In this document: piece by piece, positions 38,700 through 49,317 of the stretch
Position numbering within the stretch: the first letter of the stretch is position 1
Layout of the letters: every line of letters starts with the position of its first letter
From: Gentiana macrophylla
Taxonomy: Eukaryota > Streptophyta > Magnoliopsida > Gentianales > Gentianaceae
Direction: 5' to 3'
DNA length: 64,000 bases
NCBI GenBank assembly: GCA_026214975.1
Contig: CM047810.1
Span: forward strand, 97,666,316-97,730,315
Translations under genes and position numbers: made by a program
Notes under the pieces: generated by a model
Told to the model about the DNA's origin: nothing
The model's database searches: none
The model's input: only the letters and a program-made list of their open reading frames with translations

Positions 38700-39412
38700 T
38701 GTTGATCCCGTTGTGTTGAAACTTATGAAATTGAAAAATGAAAGCGGAATTAATCAGTAAAATGATCAAGTTAAGTTAGATGATGATGATAATGATGATG
38801 GAGTATTTATAGATGATACTCCTCCCTAAGTTAGTTACAAACAGTTATATGTTATAATTGTAGGGGAGTTCTATCGGCACCCCCCCTATTTACTACTGAC
38901 ACCCTTATTACTCCCGGCACCACAAAAAATTACTTCCGGCACCCGGTGATTTTTTACAAAAGGAACGTCAGTGCCACTGGTATTCCTTGTGGAGCACCAG
39001 TACCACCGACGTCCCCTTTTGTAAAAATGTTAAAACTCAAAAAACGTCAGCCCACGATTTTCCACCAGCGTTCCTTGTTGCACACCAACGTCAGTGACAC
39101 TGACGTTGGTGTTCAACAATGAACGCCGGTGTCACCGACGTTTTTTTCATCCGAAAAAATATTCAATAAATGGGTGTCAAAAGTAAAAATGGGGGTACCG
39201 ATAGAACCCACCTAAATGTAAGCGTCAATGAAAAGTACAATTGTCTCATTTCACAACCAAATCTACATCACATCTGAACTGCTTCAGCTCTGAATCTGTT
39301 CAGCTTCCTGTTTGAGCTTTGAAACTTCACCTGACTGTTTTGATGTCAGAAGTGTGTGCCCATTTTGCTTGCATCCAACACTCATTTATCCTTACCATAT
39401 GTGTTAAAACCC
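38700..39412 (-). repeat. Probable LTR of the 39.4-42.9 kb Copia fragment, split by a MITE
   Basis: The sequence lies outside a polypurine complement (AACCCCCTCAAGC, about 39408-39420) that closes a minus-strand Copia fragment, so it should be the 3' LTR. The right end is near GTGTTAA at 39406. The left end is not certain. The MITE 38863-39212 is inserted in it. Confidence 0.45.
38863..39212. mobile_element. MITE with TA target duplication and ~40-bp inverted ends
   Basis: The left end (GGGGAGTTCTATCGGCACCC, then TATTTACTACTGACACCC) and the inverse of the right end (GGTGGGTTCTATCGGTACCC, then TTTTTACTTTTGACACCC) match along about 40 bp. TA flanks both ends (38861-38862 and 39213-39214). Inside are repeated CACTG/ACGTC phrases forming smaller dyads. 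The ends do not show the CTCCCTCC of Stowaway, so it may be another mariner-type family. Confidence 0.75.
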
Positions 39413-39506
39413 CCTCAAGCTGAGAGTGGTGTGAATCAGCTTGCATATCCTGCTTGATCAAACACTCTTTTATCCACTTGAGAATGGCTGAAAGATCTTA
39501 GAAATC

Positions 39507-39876
39507 TCAATTTTGTCTAGGAGGTAGAAAAACATCTACATCATTTGTTAGGATATCAACAAGTTGTTCTTTTGTATGAACATACATGAGTTTGATTAAT
39601 CTTGATTTGACCTTGTCTCTAACCACATGACAATCAATCTCAATATGTAATCCTCTCATGAAAGACAGGATCGTGTGAAATGTGAAGAGTACTGGCATTA
39701 ACACAAAATAGGACATCATGTAGCCGAACTGAATTTTCGTATCTTGCAAAATATATATCACCATTGAATTTCACATGTGGCATTAGCCATTGCTCTATAT
39801 TCAGCTTCTGAAGAACTTTTAGCAATATTTGTTTGTTTCTTGTCTTTCCAAGAGATGGAGCATCCCTTAAAAACAT
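39507..39876 (-). pseudogene. Copia RNase H
   Basis: Two overlapping frames show the RNase H end. [20 protein letters not shown] overlaps HIEIDCHVVRDKVKSRLIKL, then MYVHTKEQLVDILT, which is the conserved C-terminal end of the Copia polyprotein. Confidence 0.75.
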
Positions 39877-39989
39877 TATATACCATGATATGGACCTTTT
39901 AGTCTAAGGACAGCCTACCCGGTCTTTGTCCGTGTAACCCTTTAGTATTAGAGTGTTCTCAGCTGGAAAGAAAATCCTCTGACCTAGAT

Positions 39990-40934
39990 TAGCTTTCAAA
40001 TATCTCAAAAGGCTATGAGTTGTCTTCATGCGGTGTTCAGTTAGAGTGTCTAAAATTTGGCTTAAATGCTAACTGCAAAAGCTATATCAGGTCTAGTAAA
40101 AGTCAGGTAAATCAGTTTCCAGTTAGTAACCTATATGCAGTGTTATCATCCAAAAAAGTCGAATGTTGTAATTTCTGTTTGGATTCCATTGGAGTTTTAG
40201 CAAGTTTAGCACCCAAAAACTCACACTCTTGCAAAATATTCAAGGAATACTTCTTTTGTGAAATTGATATGCCAATAGGTGTTTTAGCAGCCTCAATTCC
40301 TAAGAAATGTCTGAGTTTACCAAGATCCTTGATGGTAAAGTTCTTGTGTAAATGATCTTTGACTTGCTGTATTTGATTCAGATCAGGACTGAATGCAAGA
40401 ATATCTACATATACCTAAATGCAATAATATCTAATAAGGCAATGAAGGACTGCGTGATCCTTAGGGAAACAAGTTATGATCATGTTTAGACTAAATAAAT
40501 TCCTGACTTTCCAAAGATTCTGTTAGTTTATAATTCCATTGTATGCTAGCTTGTTTCAACCCATATAATGATCTGATCAATCTGCAAACCTGATTTGGTT
40601 TGTTAGACTAGAACCCTTGAGAAAGCTGCATATATACTTCTTCATGCAGATCTCTATGTAAAAGTGCGGTGTTGACATCCTTATGATGAAGATGTCAATT
40701 GTTTGCTAATGCAACTACTAATAGTGTTCTTACTGATGTGATCTTCACAACTGGAGGAAAGACCTCTTGATAATCAATACCATAGGTCTGGGTGTAGCCT
40801 TTTACTATTAGTCTGGCCTTATATCTCTTTACTGATCCATCCGGATTATATTTTATCTTGTTCTCACATTTGCATCCAATGGGCTTCTTTCCAGGTGGAA
40901 AAGTGACAACCTCCCATGTATTGGTATTGTGCAA
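39990..40934 (-). pseudogene. Copia reverse transcriptase, degenerate
   Basis: The N-terminal RT is open at 40934-40695: NTWEVVTFPPGKKPIGCKCE, YNPDGSVKRYKARLIVKGYT, GIDYQEVFPPVVKITSVRTL. The rest, down to about 39990, can be followed only in pieces. The YVDD region near 40400 is degenerate. Confidence 0.8.
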
Positions 40935-41195
40935 TGCTTCAATCTCCTTCTGTATTGCCTATTTCCATTCATCATGTTTGATTGCTTGATTGTATGTATA
41001 TGGCTCAGTAGTAGCATCAATGGCACATATATACTTGGTATACTCAGCTGATAATCTATCTAGACTCATAACTTGATTAAGCAAATATGGGGTATGAACA
41101 GTATGAGCACCTCCTTGATAAAATTTTGGAGGATTTCTAGTTCTTGTTGATCTTCTCAACTGAACAAGGGTAGTTGACTGAGCAACTGGATCTGG

Positions 41196-41634
41196 TCATC
41201 TGCTCGATTCCTCAACTGTATATGATCCTCCATTGGACTCCTCGGCTGAATTACTCAGCTGATCCTCAAAGTTGTCCAAAACAGAGAGTGGTAATAGCAT
41301 GTCGGCAAGGTATCTTGCTTTGCCCGAAACATGCTTGAATAAAGGAAAATAAGTCTCATGGAATTGACTGTTTCTAGCAACAAAGATATCTTTGTTTGGT
41401 AATATCCAAGAGAATAGCTCCCTTGGAATTGTTTGAATTACCAAGATAAACACATGTTCTGCATCTGGAATCAAACTTTGTTCTGTATTGTTGGAGAGTG
41501 CATGAGAAAACCAAGCAACCAAACACCTTAAACATTGGATAATCAGGTTTGGAACCATACAACATAGGATAAGGTGTATTTTCTTTTAATAAAGAAGTTG
41601 GTGTGACATTTATCAGTTTAACAGCATGTGACAA
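41196..41634 (-). pseudogene. Copia integrase C-terminus and linker
   Basis: The frame 41634-41374 reads AVKLINVTPTSLLKENTPYP, then FKVFGCLVFSCTLQQYRTKF, then CVYLGNSNNSKG. An overlapping frame continues in the linker (FSWILPNKDIFVARNSQFHE). This is the usual integrase end, broken by one frame shift near 41400. Confidence 0.8.
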
Positions 41635-41639
41635 ATGAT

Positions 41640-42024
41640 AACCCTAATATTTAATTGGTAAAGATTACTTTGAAATCTTTAGCAGATGTTGATGTTTTCT
41701 CCCAACAATGTCATTTTTTTCAGATGTACTCACCAAGAAGTTCGATGAATGATGTCATTCTGCTCATAAAAAGGGTCTCAATTGAAATTCAACACAATTG
41801 TCAGATCTAGTTACATTTACAATCCTACCAAATTGAGTAGAAACAAATTTAACAAATGATTTAATCGTTTTAGAAGATTTAGACATCTGTCTCATCAGAA
41901 AAAACCCAAGTAAATCTAAAAAACCATCCTCAATAGTTAGAAAGTATTGTTGAACATTTACAGTAGGATCAATTAAAGGCCCTCAAATATCAATATGCAC
42001 AAGATCAAAAATAGATTTAACAAC
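41640..42024 (-). pseudogene. Copia integrase core, degenerate
   Basis: The minus strand encodes FVKFVSTQFGRIVNVTRSDN (second catalytic Asp) followed by CVEF, and upstream a degenerate first-Asp region (FDLVHIDI, then GPLIDPTVNVQQY). Downstream, IVGRKHQHLLK matches the conserved VERKH(Q/R)HIL segment. Confidence 0.7.
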
Positions 42025-42033
42025 ATTTATGCT

Positions 42034-42694
42034 CAGCGCCTTATTAAGAAGGCGGAGGAGGCATTGGCCGAAGGCCCAACCGTCCCGAGGGCCCGAAATT
42101 ACATGTTTCGCTAAAACAAATCCGTGTAAATCCAATCTAATATAATGTGTTAATTTAAAGGCCCAAAATTTTTTACTTGAATTGATAGTGACACAATTTT
42201 TTACTTGAATTAATAAATACCAAACAAATTTATAATGACTAAATTATAGACATACAACACATATTTATACATAAAACATTTTTTTTGGGTGGTAAAAGAC
42301 ACGGGAAAAAAGAATATAAATAAAGATAAAAACAAACAAACATATAAAGACACTATTGACCACTTGATCAGTTAACCGTGAATCTGGTTTTTGTTTCAAG
42401 ATATACTAGAAAAAATAGGTTGAATTTTACTACTTTGTTGTTATATTATGAGACTATTGATGAAATGAGATATCCATACACGAAAGGGTAACGGTCATCA
42501 CCGTTCACAAATGCATGTACGATTTTAGAGGTACATCAGGTCAAACCCCGTTTTGTTACGGCAACATTAATCTGTATGGTAACTCGTATGCAAACGATTA
42601 TAAAATATTTGATTTATGGAAGAAAAAAAATATGACACTAAATGCCTAATTCGACGACTTCACCGAAGATCCAAAATTTTTCAGAGCCGGCCCT
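42034..42694. mobile_element. Non-autonomous DNA transposon (hAT- or Mutator-like)
   Basis: The 661-bp insert is flanked by the direct repeat ATTTATGCT (42025-42033 and 42695-42703). Integrase/pre-integrase coding resumes on both sides. The ends (CAGCGCC... and ...GAGCCGGCCCT) are weakly inverted. The duplication can be read as 8 bp (hAT) or 9 bp (Mutator-like). The interior has no ORF. Confidence 0.75.
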
Positions 42695-42938
42695 ATTTAT
42701 GCTTAAAGGAAAATATTTCTTCTTCAATTTAGCCATAGGGAACACAAACACAAATCATGTTTACAAAACATGCCATCCGATGACTTAGTTTTAAAGACTT
42801 GTAATCTCTTGTCTAGTAGATGGCCTAATCTATAACGTCAGAAGAAGTTTTTACTCTACAATATCATATTTTATAATGATAAAAGTTTAAAAAATGTGGT
42901 CGTTTTTGTTGTTGATAACCTCTTTTTTCTATTAGGAA

Positions 42939-42961
42939 AAAAAAAAAAAAAAAAAAAAAAA
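42939..42961. repeat. A-run upstream of the mS26-like gene
   Basis: A homopolymer of about 22 A lies some 85 bp before the start codon, at the border between the Copia fragment and the gene. It might be the tail of a retroelement insertion or a simple repeat. Confidence 0.6.
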
Positions 42962-43043
42962 CAACAACCTTCATTTTTTATTTCCGTGATCTAAAAGCCT
43001 AAACCCCGGTTACCAATTGGAAGCAGCTCCTTTCCATCCAAAA

Positions 43044-43421
43044 ATGTCGCTCTGCCGCCATCTTCTCCGCCGCACGCCGCCGTCCCTCCACCTCCGTCAT
43101 TTATCCACCTCCATTCACAGGGATCACGAGTTTCTATCCCCAAATAATTTCCTAAACTCATGGGGTGTTCCGAACGATCCAAAGGAAGCAGAGAAGAAGC
43201 TCGCAATGCTTCGCCGGCAATACGCAAAAGACGTCAAAGCTGTTCGGAAAGAATACATTCTCGAAATGGAGGCTCAGAAGTTGGACAAGATGAAAAAAGA
43301 CGAAGCAAAGAAAGAGGCTCTGAGGCTCGCAAATGAAGAGAGGAAAGCTGCCAAAGCCGCGGAGAGGAAGGTTAAAGCTAAAGAAAGGGAAATTGCGGAG
43401 GAGGAATTCCGCCAAACTCTA
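43044..43421 (+). CDS. mS26-like gene, exon 1
   Basis: 126 codons from ATG to CTA, then donor GTATGT. An upstream in-frame TTG at 43017 is not used as a start here because the ATG at 43044 gives a standard presequence. Confidence 0.8.
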
Positions 43422-46400
43422 GTATGTTTCGAATTGTCCATAAGTTTGAAAATATAATCTTGCGATTTTTTATTCTTTATTTTTTATATTATCATCTGGT
43501 AATCTTCATCTCATTGCTATATGTATATTCCATCCGATAAATTACCTTGGCATCTGGGAATGAGTAGTTTTTCTACCTTAAGTATGTTTTTAGAAGGTTT
43601 TTGTAGGTTGAGCTACACCTGGGAAGTCTTTGCTGCATGATTACCTTCACAATATTTGTCACAGGAAAAAGAAGAGTATTTGTACCAAACTTAATTATAA
43701 GGAAGAGAAATTTCCGCTGCTAGCTGTAAATTTTCAATCACCCATTTGTTTCTTAGCTTATTCCGTCCTCCTCCATGAAGTTCATAATGCATAGCACCAC
43801 TTCTCAATAGAAGTGCTGAGTTAGCTAAATACGGATTAGGATAATGTGATCAAATGGTAGCTTTTAGGCTTCAGGGGTGCCTTATTCTTGCCGGGGCAGA
43901 ATTGTATCTTGGTTCATTAATAACTTCTTTCAACGAATGTAGTTGGGGTTTTCCAATTTCTTCCGTTTATGAAAAAACATATGATTTCCTAACTGGTCTC
44001 TTCATTGACTCCTCTGGTTTCATTGTCAAGTGTCCACAAGGATAATCAATGTGAAGATAAGACAGTGGACAAGAGAGAAGGATAAGTTGTGGGCTCAACC
44101 ACAATATTGGTATTTCTTTTTCATATTCCCTATATAGACCTGCTGTGAAGAGTGTTGGTAAAAGTCCACCTGCTGCTGGCCTATTAATGATGATCATGGC
44201 TCTTCTTTTATTCGGGTGGAACTCTTGGTTTGTCTTAAAGATAATCTTCTGGCTTATTGACACCATAAAAATTGATACAATGCCTCTATTGCCCAAAACA
44301 ATCTGAAGTGAACCTTTCAAAGTCTTGGATTTAAATACGGTATTGTTTGTCAAATCACTAACATGTGTTTTAGAAATCCTTCTTTATGCCATTCTACTCA
44401 AACATAGGGTTCCTAGTTACTTCAATCCCAATGGGTGATTCTATCTTTTGTAGCAACAGAAGGGATGAACTTAACATAAAAGCTGAAGAGGTGTGTATCT
44501 TGTAGGAGTCTGATACGTAGATTTAGTGGGACACTGAGCTTCACAGTGATTGATGCTGTCCCTGTATTGGCATGTGCATGACTTACCAAAGTAGTAAACT
44601 TCTCAACAGCTGCTTTAGTATTGATTATTCTACTTGATGGTGTGCCAGTTGAAGTATTTAAAGTACATGGAAGGCGGATGTGTACTTTTGCTCAGGATCA
44701 TAAATCTCTTTCTGGCCTGATGAAGTTACCTGTGATTTTCGAATCAGTTGAGGAGATGTTATTGATAGGTGAAGAAGAACCGAAGTTTGAAATTCTTCCT
44801 ACTTGTAGTTGTTAAGGCGATTGCCTAGGCAAGAGGCAAACCGGCAGCATTTGGAGTTGGGGCTAGGCTAGCAAAACGGCAATGTGGTCACCTGGGCCAA
44901 CTAAGCTTAGCTTTTCCCTTGCTTTGCATGAACAGAAAGCTTTGGAGATTTATTTAGCAAAGATGGGAAATCAAAGTACCTTTTTTTTCAGTGGAAGGGG
45001 AAGGATATTCCAATTCTAATGAGGGAAGGGATGGAGATAGAACCTTGGTTGATGCTAAGAAGTGCAATCCATATACGATCCCTTGGGAAATCATAGGCTT
45101 TTGCTGAACTCACTTACCATATGCATACAAGTCATTCACTTTCAGGAAAATTTGAATCTAAAAACTATTTGATTAGCCTAAAACGTATTACTACTCATAC
45201 ATTTTTCCTGTTATGAGAGCATGATGGTTCAGTCTCCCTTCTTTCGTGTGATTTTAAGAATAGTTGTTTGATATTCAATGGGATCACACTTAGGTTTATC
45301 ATTGTGCAACTTTCATTGGCCTTTGGAACGGCTGCTCCTTTTATGTGTGTTTCCTAACATTTCTACATAGGTCCTATTTAGAAATGTGGAGAGATATCGC
45401 CTAACCAGACAATATCCCTCTTGCCTTCTCACTTGATATTGATCTTTTCAATTTATGTAATTTAATCCGTAATCTAATGAACAACCAATAAGCGTTTAAT
45501 ATGCAATGATGAAAATTTCGATTAGAAAAATTTTCTGTTTGAAAAGTCGTATTTGTTGATATGGGGATAGGATCGGTTAATTTGATTCTTAGGACATATA
45601 AGTGTCGGCATCACTTTAGCACTACCTCATAGATTTGCTTTAATTCACTTTGTTGGATAGAATATGTTTGGTCGACAAAGTTCCTTAATTTTTTTTCTGT
45701 ATACGAAGCCTTCTTTTCCTTTTCTTTTTCTTTCCCTTTCTTTGCTTTCCACCTTTTATAAACCTCTATTTCCCCCTCCAATTTTCTTTCTGACATTCCC
45801 CCTTTGAACATAAGGCTTATAATATTTACTACTCAAACATGGTTTTGTTACCATTCTTGTTCCGGGAAGGGTTTACCATTTGAAAAGAGATAGAAAAGAG
45901 TCCTTGTGTGTAGGATTATGCTCATATCTATAGAACACATTTAACAAGTTAGTGCTTTTTGACTCCCTCCATTGCACAATTATTACATGCTTCCATACTT
46001 TGTCAAGTGCAGTCATCTATGCTTAATATATCTTTAGACGTTTTTGTATCTGTTTGTCTCAATGGTAGGTAGGCCACCAGATCAGCTTATTTGTCCATTT
46101 TTTTTCCAACACAGAAAACTTTCTGAGGGAATGTATATTGTGAGTTTTTTTTCAGCAGAGTTTTTGCACACCTCCTTTCACCCTAGGAAGGCTCCCACTC
46201 CCACCCCACCCCCTTTTATATTCAAGTCCCACATTGTATATGGCTTTATATGAAGATGAAGATTATCCGACATGCAACAAGTCGTTGGTTGGTTTCAGTT
46301 TTATGATGTGTGGATCTTTGTCGTTTATGTTATTGATGTATGATGATTATTTTTTCTTTCTGATAGATTAAAGAGAGAGCTGAGAAGTTGGAGTACTGGA

Positions 46401-46537
46401 GGAGTAGAACAAAGAAAGTTGAGGAGAAGAAGAAGGAGAAGAACGAGCTTCTGCGTCGACAAAGTTCTACCTGGATTTCAGAAGCTGAAATGGAGAAGAA
46501 AATACTTGAGGCCATTGTTGATAATACCCCACTTTAA
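43044..46537 (+). CDS. mS26-like mitochondrial coiled-coil protein, two exons, 182 residues
   Basis: Exon 1 (43044-43421) starts at the first ATG and encodes an Arg/Leu/Ser/His-rich N-terminus (MSLCRHLLRRTPPSLHLRHL) that fits a mitochondrial presequence, followed by FLNSWGVPNDPKEAEKKLAM and a long Lys/Glu/Ala-rich helix. The donor CTA|GTATGT and acceptor TGATAG join in phase 0 with exon 2 (46367-46537): IKERAEKLEYWRSRTKKVEE, then a C-terminal STWISEAEMEKKILEAIVDN. The charged helix plus a short C-terminal motif resembles the mitoribosomal small-subunit protein mS26, but that assignment rests on pattern only. The frame is intact. The upstream sequence is short (a Copia fragment ends near 42850). 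Confidence 0.7.
46367..46537 (+). CDS. mS26-like gene, exon 2
   Basis: 56 codons plus TAA after the acceptor TTTCTGATAG. It continues the charged helix and supplies the C-terminal motif. The 2.9-kb intron before it (43422-46366) contains only short ORFs that I do not believe. Confidence 0.8.
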   Translation: MKERAEKLEYWRSRTKKVEEKKKEKNELLRRQSSTWISEAEMEKKILEAIVDNTPL

Positions 46538-48132
46538 GGTGGCTTCTTTTTCTACTGGACTTTGAAAAGAAGGAAAAAAAAAAAAAAAAAACAAGCAATC
46601 ATTTGATTTTAAGTCCAAATTAGCATTAAGCCATATTCTGAAGATTTCACATCAATAATGCAATGGCATACTCTAATCATTACGGTGCAAGTATTTAACC
46701 ACTCCTCTCCCTCCCCCTCCCCCTGAACAATAATTATTATATTTTCCTCCTCTTTTTTAATGAAATTATTTCCTTTTAGAAATTTGATGACCTTATTTAA
46801 AGAGTTCTTGACAAATGAAAGATAAAAAAACTAGATTAATTTAGAAAGTTTTAGGGGATAGTTAGTTTTCTTCTTATGTGTTGAGAAGAAGATGAAGAAA
46901 CATATATGAAAGAATGACTTTAGCCGCATTTATTGCTCATCCGGCCTTGTTTAGCCGTAGTTAATCAGCAATCCGGGCTTAGCACTGGGCATTTGTTAAT
47001 TGCATTATGTATGGCTGAATCAACATTAACAGACTGAGTTCATGCGAAAACATGACACTAAGATAATTCATTATATCTATTTTCTTACACTCCACATCCG
47101 TACTAAATTAAACATTTCGTTTAGAAGAATTTGAACAACTCATCCCATTTACAACCAAAAGGATCAAATACAACAGCCACAAAACACAATTGATTGATGT
47201 TATTGACCAGTTCAACCAAATATTTGTCAAACTTGTCTTGCATATTCATGCCATACAGATAACATACCTTAAGTATATTGCATACTCATCTTGGAGGGAC
47301 ACAGACGGAGGAGGTATCAAGTATTATGGCAAACTAGAGTATTACGAACCAACAAAGACTCGTGGCACGTTTGCTGAAGGAGAAAATTCCCACGAAAGGG
47401 GCCGGCTTTTTCTAAAATAAAATTGAAGCACCAGGAAAAGATGATCAACTCAGCCATGGATAACCCTAGAGAGCAACTATATGACATAACATGACTGTTC
47501 GCTGGCCTAAATAATAGGACTAATGATAAATTAAAAAATAAAATAAAATAAAAACTACGTCCCGACACAAACCAGCTCTTCAAGTGATTTCCTGTCAATT
47601 GTCTTAAGTCATAGTTAGATCCGGGATCATAGCTTCAATACCAGATGTCACAACCCAATATATTAAAACTGAATTAAAAGATAACAGAAATATGGAGAGA
47701 TCGAAATGGGAAGAAATTCTATGGATCAAAAGTAAAATTTGGGAAAATTCATTGGGCAACTGCAATTCTGGTTACAACTTACAAGAGAGCTTAAATACTC
47801 CATCTCTAAATTGGGGGAATACATAGTTAGAGAAGGAAATGAAAGCATGAGAATTTGAACAACATTCAACAAAAACAACCAAACAAATAATGAAAAGATA
47901 GAATATATCTTAGCTGAATCCATGCGAAACTTGGGGTAATAACGCAATCGATGGCTAAAATAGTCATAAACCAACTTTGGGACTCTTCTGCTGAAACTTT
48001 CCATGTTCATCACACTGCCCTTTGTAAGCAGAAATCACACTGCCCTTTGAACAAAAAAACGAAAAGCCTTGATCAAGCCTTAAAAGGTTCACACAGTTTA
48101 AGTCACTGAACATTAACAAATCACTGTTTGAA
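46538..48132. other. Intergenic region between the mS26-like and F-box genes
   Basis: It contains an A-run at 46572-46591 (3' flank of the mS26-like gene), pyrimidine-rich CTCCCCCTCCCC near 46710, and a sequence at about 47620-47660 reminiscent of a primer-binding/LTR boundary. There is no convincing gene. The 3' UTR of the F-box gene probably lies at the right end. Confidence 0.4.
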
Positions 48133-49317
48133 TCATGCTGCCACCACCACCTTGTCGTCTAGGTCTAAGGATATTGTGTGACTGCAGTTATTTAAAGAAG
48201 CCAAACTCATCTGATGAGACAAAATCAATACATTATCACTGTACTTCCTTTTCTGATAGTTCTTCACACCTTCCACAAGGTTGCAAACAAGGAGTGTTCC
48301 TTTCGACAACAGAGCTAGCTTTCCATCCACAACAGCGACTTCGCCACGTGCTACTATACTTTCACAAAGACTCTCGCTTAATGTATATTCAGCAACTGTC
48401 CACAACCGCTCCGCATGATTTTCCAATTTCCATATACTGATTTTGTTTGGAAAAATCACTAGAAAAGAGAGAATGCCATCAATGTTTAGCAGACGTATTT
48501 GGTAGTACTGGCACCTGATATCCAAGGGGACAGGACAAGGTATGATCATGAATTCTTCGGTTATGATATTGAATTCCATGATATCATTACGAACACCGTA
48601 TGTGAATTCTGGTAGAGTCTCAAGCAACCAATAAAGGCAATTGTTGATGAATATCGGACTTACACCCCATATCTTAGCTCTGTTACTAAACGGATAACTG
48701 ACCGTTCTGAAGAATGGATTGGAGCCTAAATTAAGAATCGTGTATGTGATTTGTTTTGGATGATACCAGGGGTCGTCTGATGAGTCTATCTTCCAAAGAG
48801 AGCAATACTCATTCAATAAAGGATGAAAATACACTCCATAAATATCGCTTTTCTTGAGTTTCTTGGATAAGGTTATCCTCACACATTCACGACTCGGCCT
48901 GGCAGGGTTTAGAATAATGAAATTTGCTTCTGAGGAAGGACATGCGTTTTGATCTAACACAATTATGCCAGCATGAGAAAACAATGGACGAGATGTGTTA
49001 GGAAACTTTCCAGAATGAGAAGGGAATCTACGAATCGTTGGCTTGTTTCCTACAGGTTCCCACCAGTTGTCTATCACAAAGAGATCTAGTCGAGAATAAC
49101 ACCTAGGATTTGCAACAAGAATAGTCGGAATGCTGTTTTTGAATATTAAGTCCACAAAATCGCGAGGCAAAGTTAAATCATTCCATCCCCTGCAAACAAG
49201 TTGACATCTTGCAACAGTTTTAGGTGGAAGCCTCTTAAGAATATTTGTGATTATTTCATCAGGAAGAAATCGTTTGTCTTCTGTTTTCTTACTAGCCTTT
49301 TTCCCTGTTGAATCCAT
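48133..49317 (-). CDS. F-box protein, single exon, 394 residues
   Basis: The intact ORF starts at 49317. Residues 1-15 are basic (MDSTGKKASKKTEDKR), followed by an F-box at about 16-60: FLPDEIITNILKRLPPKTVA, then RCQLVCRGWNDL. The rest resembles the F-box-associated beta-propeller region of plant F-box proteins (IIVLDQNACPSSEANFIILN, FHPLLNEYCSLWKI, GVSPIFINNCLYWLLE, ISIWKLENHAERLW). Such proteins bind a Skp1-like adaptor through the F-box and recruit substrates to an SCF ubiquitin ligase. The substrate cannot be told from sequence. Single-exon structure and length are normal for the family. It is the best preserved gene in the window. Confidence 0.92.
   Translation of the reverse strand: MDSTGKKASKKTEDKRFLPDEIITNILKRLPPKTVARCQLVCRGWNDLTLPRDFVDLIFKNSIPTILVANPRCYSRLDLFVIDNWWEPVGNKPTIRRFPSHSGKFPNTSRPLFSHAGIIVLDQNACPSSEANFIILNPARPSRECVRITLSKKLKKSDIYGVYFHPLLNEYCSLWKIDSSDDPWYHPKQITYTILNLGSNPFFRTVSYPFSNRAKIWGVSPIFINNCLYWLLETLPEFTYGVRNDIMEFNIITEEFMIIPCPVPLDIRCQYYQIRLLNIDGILSFLVIFPNKISIWKLENHAERLWTVAEYTLSESLCESIVARGEVAVVDGKLALLSKGTLLVCNLVEGVKNYQKRKYSDNVLILSHQMSLASLNNCSHTISLDLDDKVVVAA

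Larger units (their letters stand above)
39409..42850 (-). mobile_element. Minus-strand Copia fragment, truncated, split by a DNA element
   Basis: Read on the minus strand: pre-integrase (about 42850-42704), integrase core (42030-41640), integrase C-terminus (41634-41374), linker (41200-40959), RT (40934-39990), RNase H (39876-39510), polypurine tract (about 39415). The 5' LTR, gag and protease are missing. A 661-bp DNA element interrupts integrase at 42034-42694. Many frame breaks make this a dead copy. Confidence 0.85.

Noticed and set aside
43017..43043. Upstream in-frame TTG as start for the mS26-like gene
   Set aside because: TTG is not a usual plant start; the ATG at 43044 gives a normal mitochondrial presequence.
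43967..44353. 128-codon minus-strand ORF inside the mS26-like intron
   Set aside because: No recognisable domain, no splice or promoter context, and length within chance for this sequence.
44621..44815. 64-codon plus ORF in the same intron
   Set aside because: Not recognised, no flanking splice sites in phase; probably chance.
47620..48000. Copia-type LTR next to a PBS-like GCTTCAATACCA
   Set aside because: There is a possible TGTCACAACCC start at 47648, but no second LTR, no clear end, no target duplication and no coding remnant.
48135..48440. 101-codon plus-strand ORF opposite the F-box gene
   Set aside because: Antisense shadow of the intact F-box reading frame.
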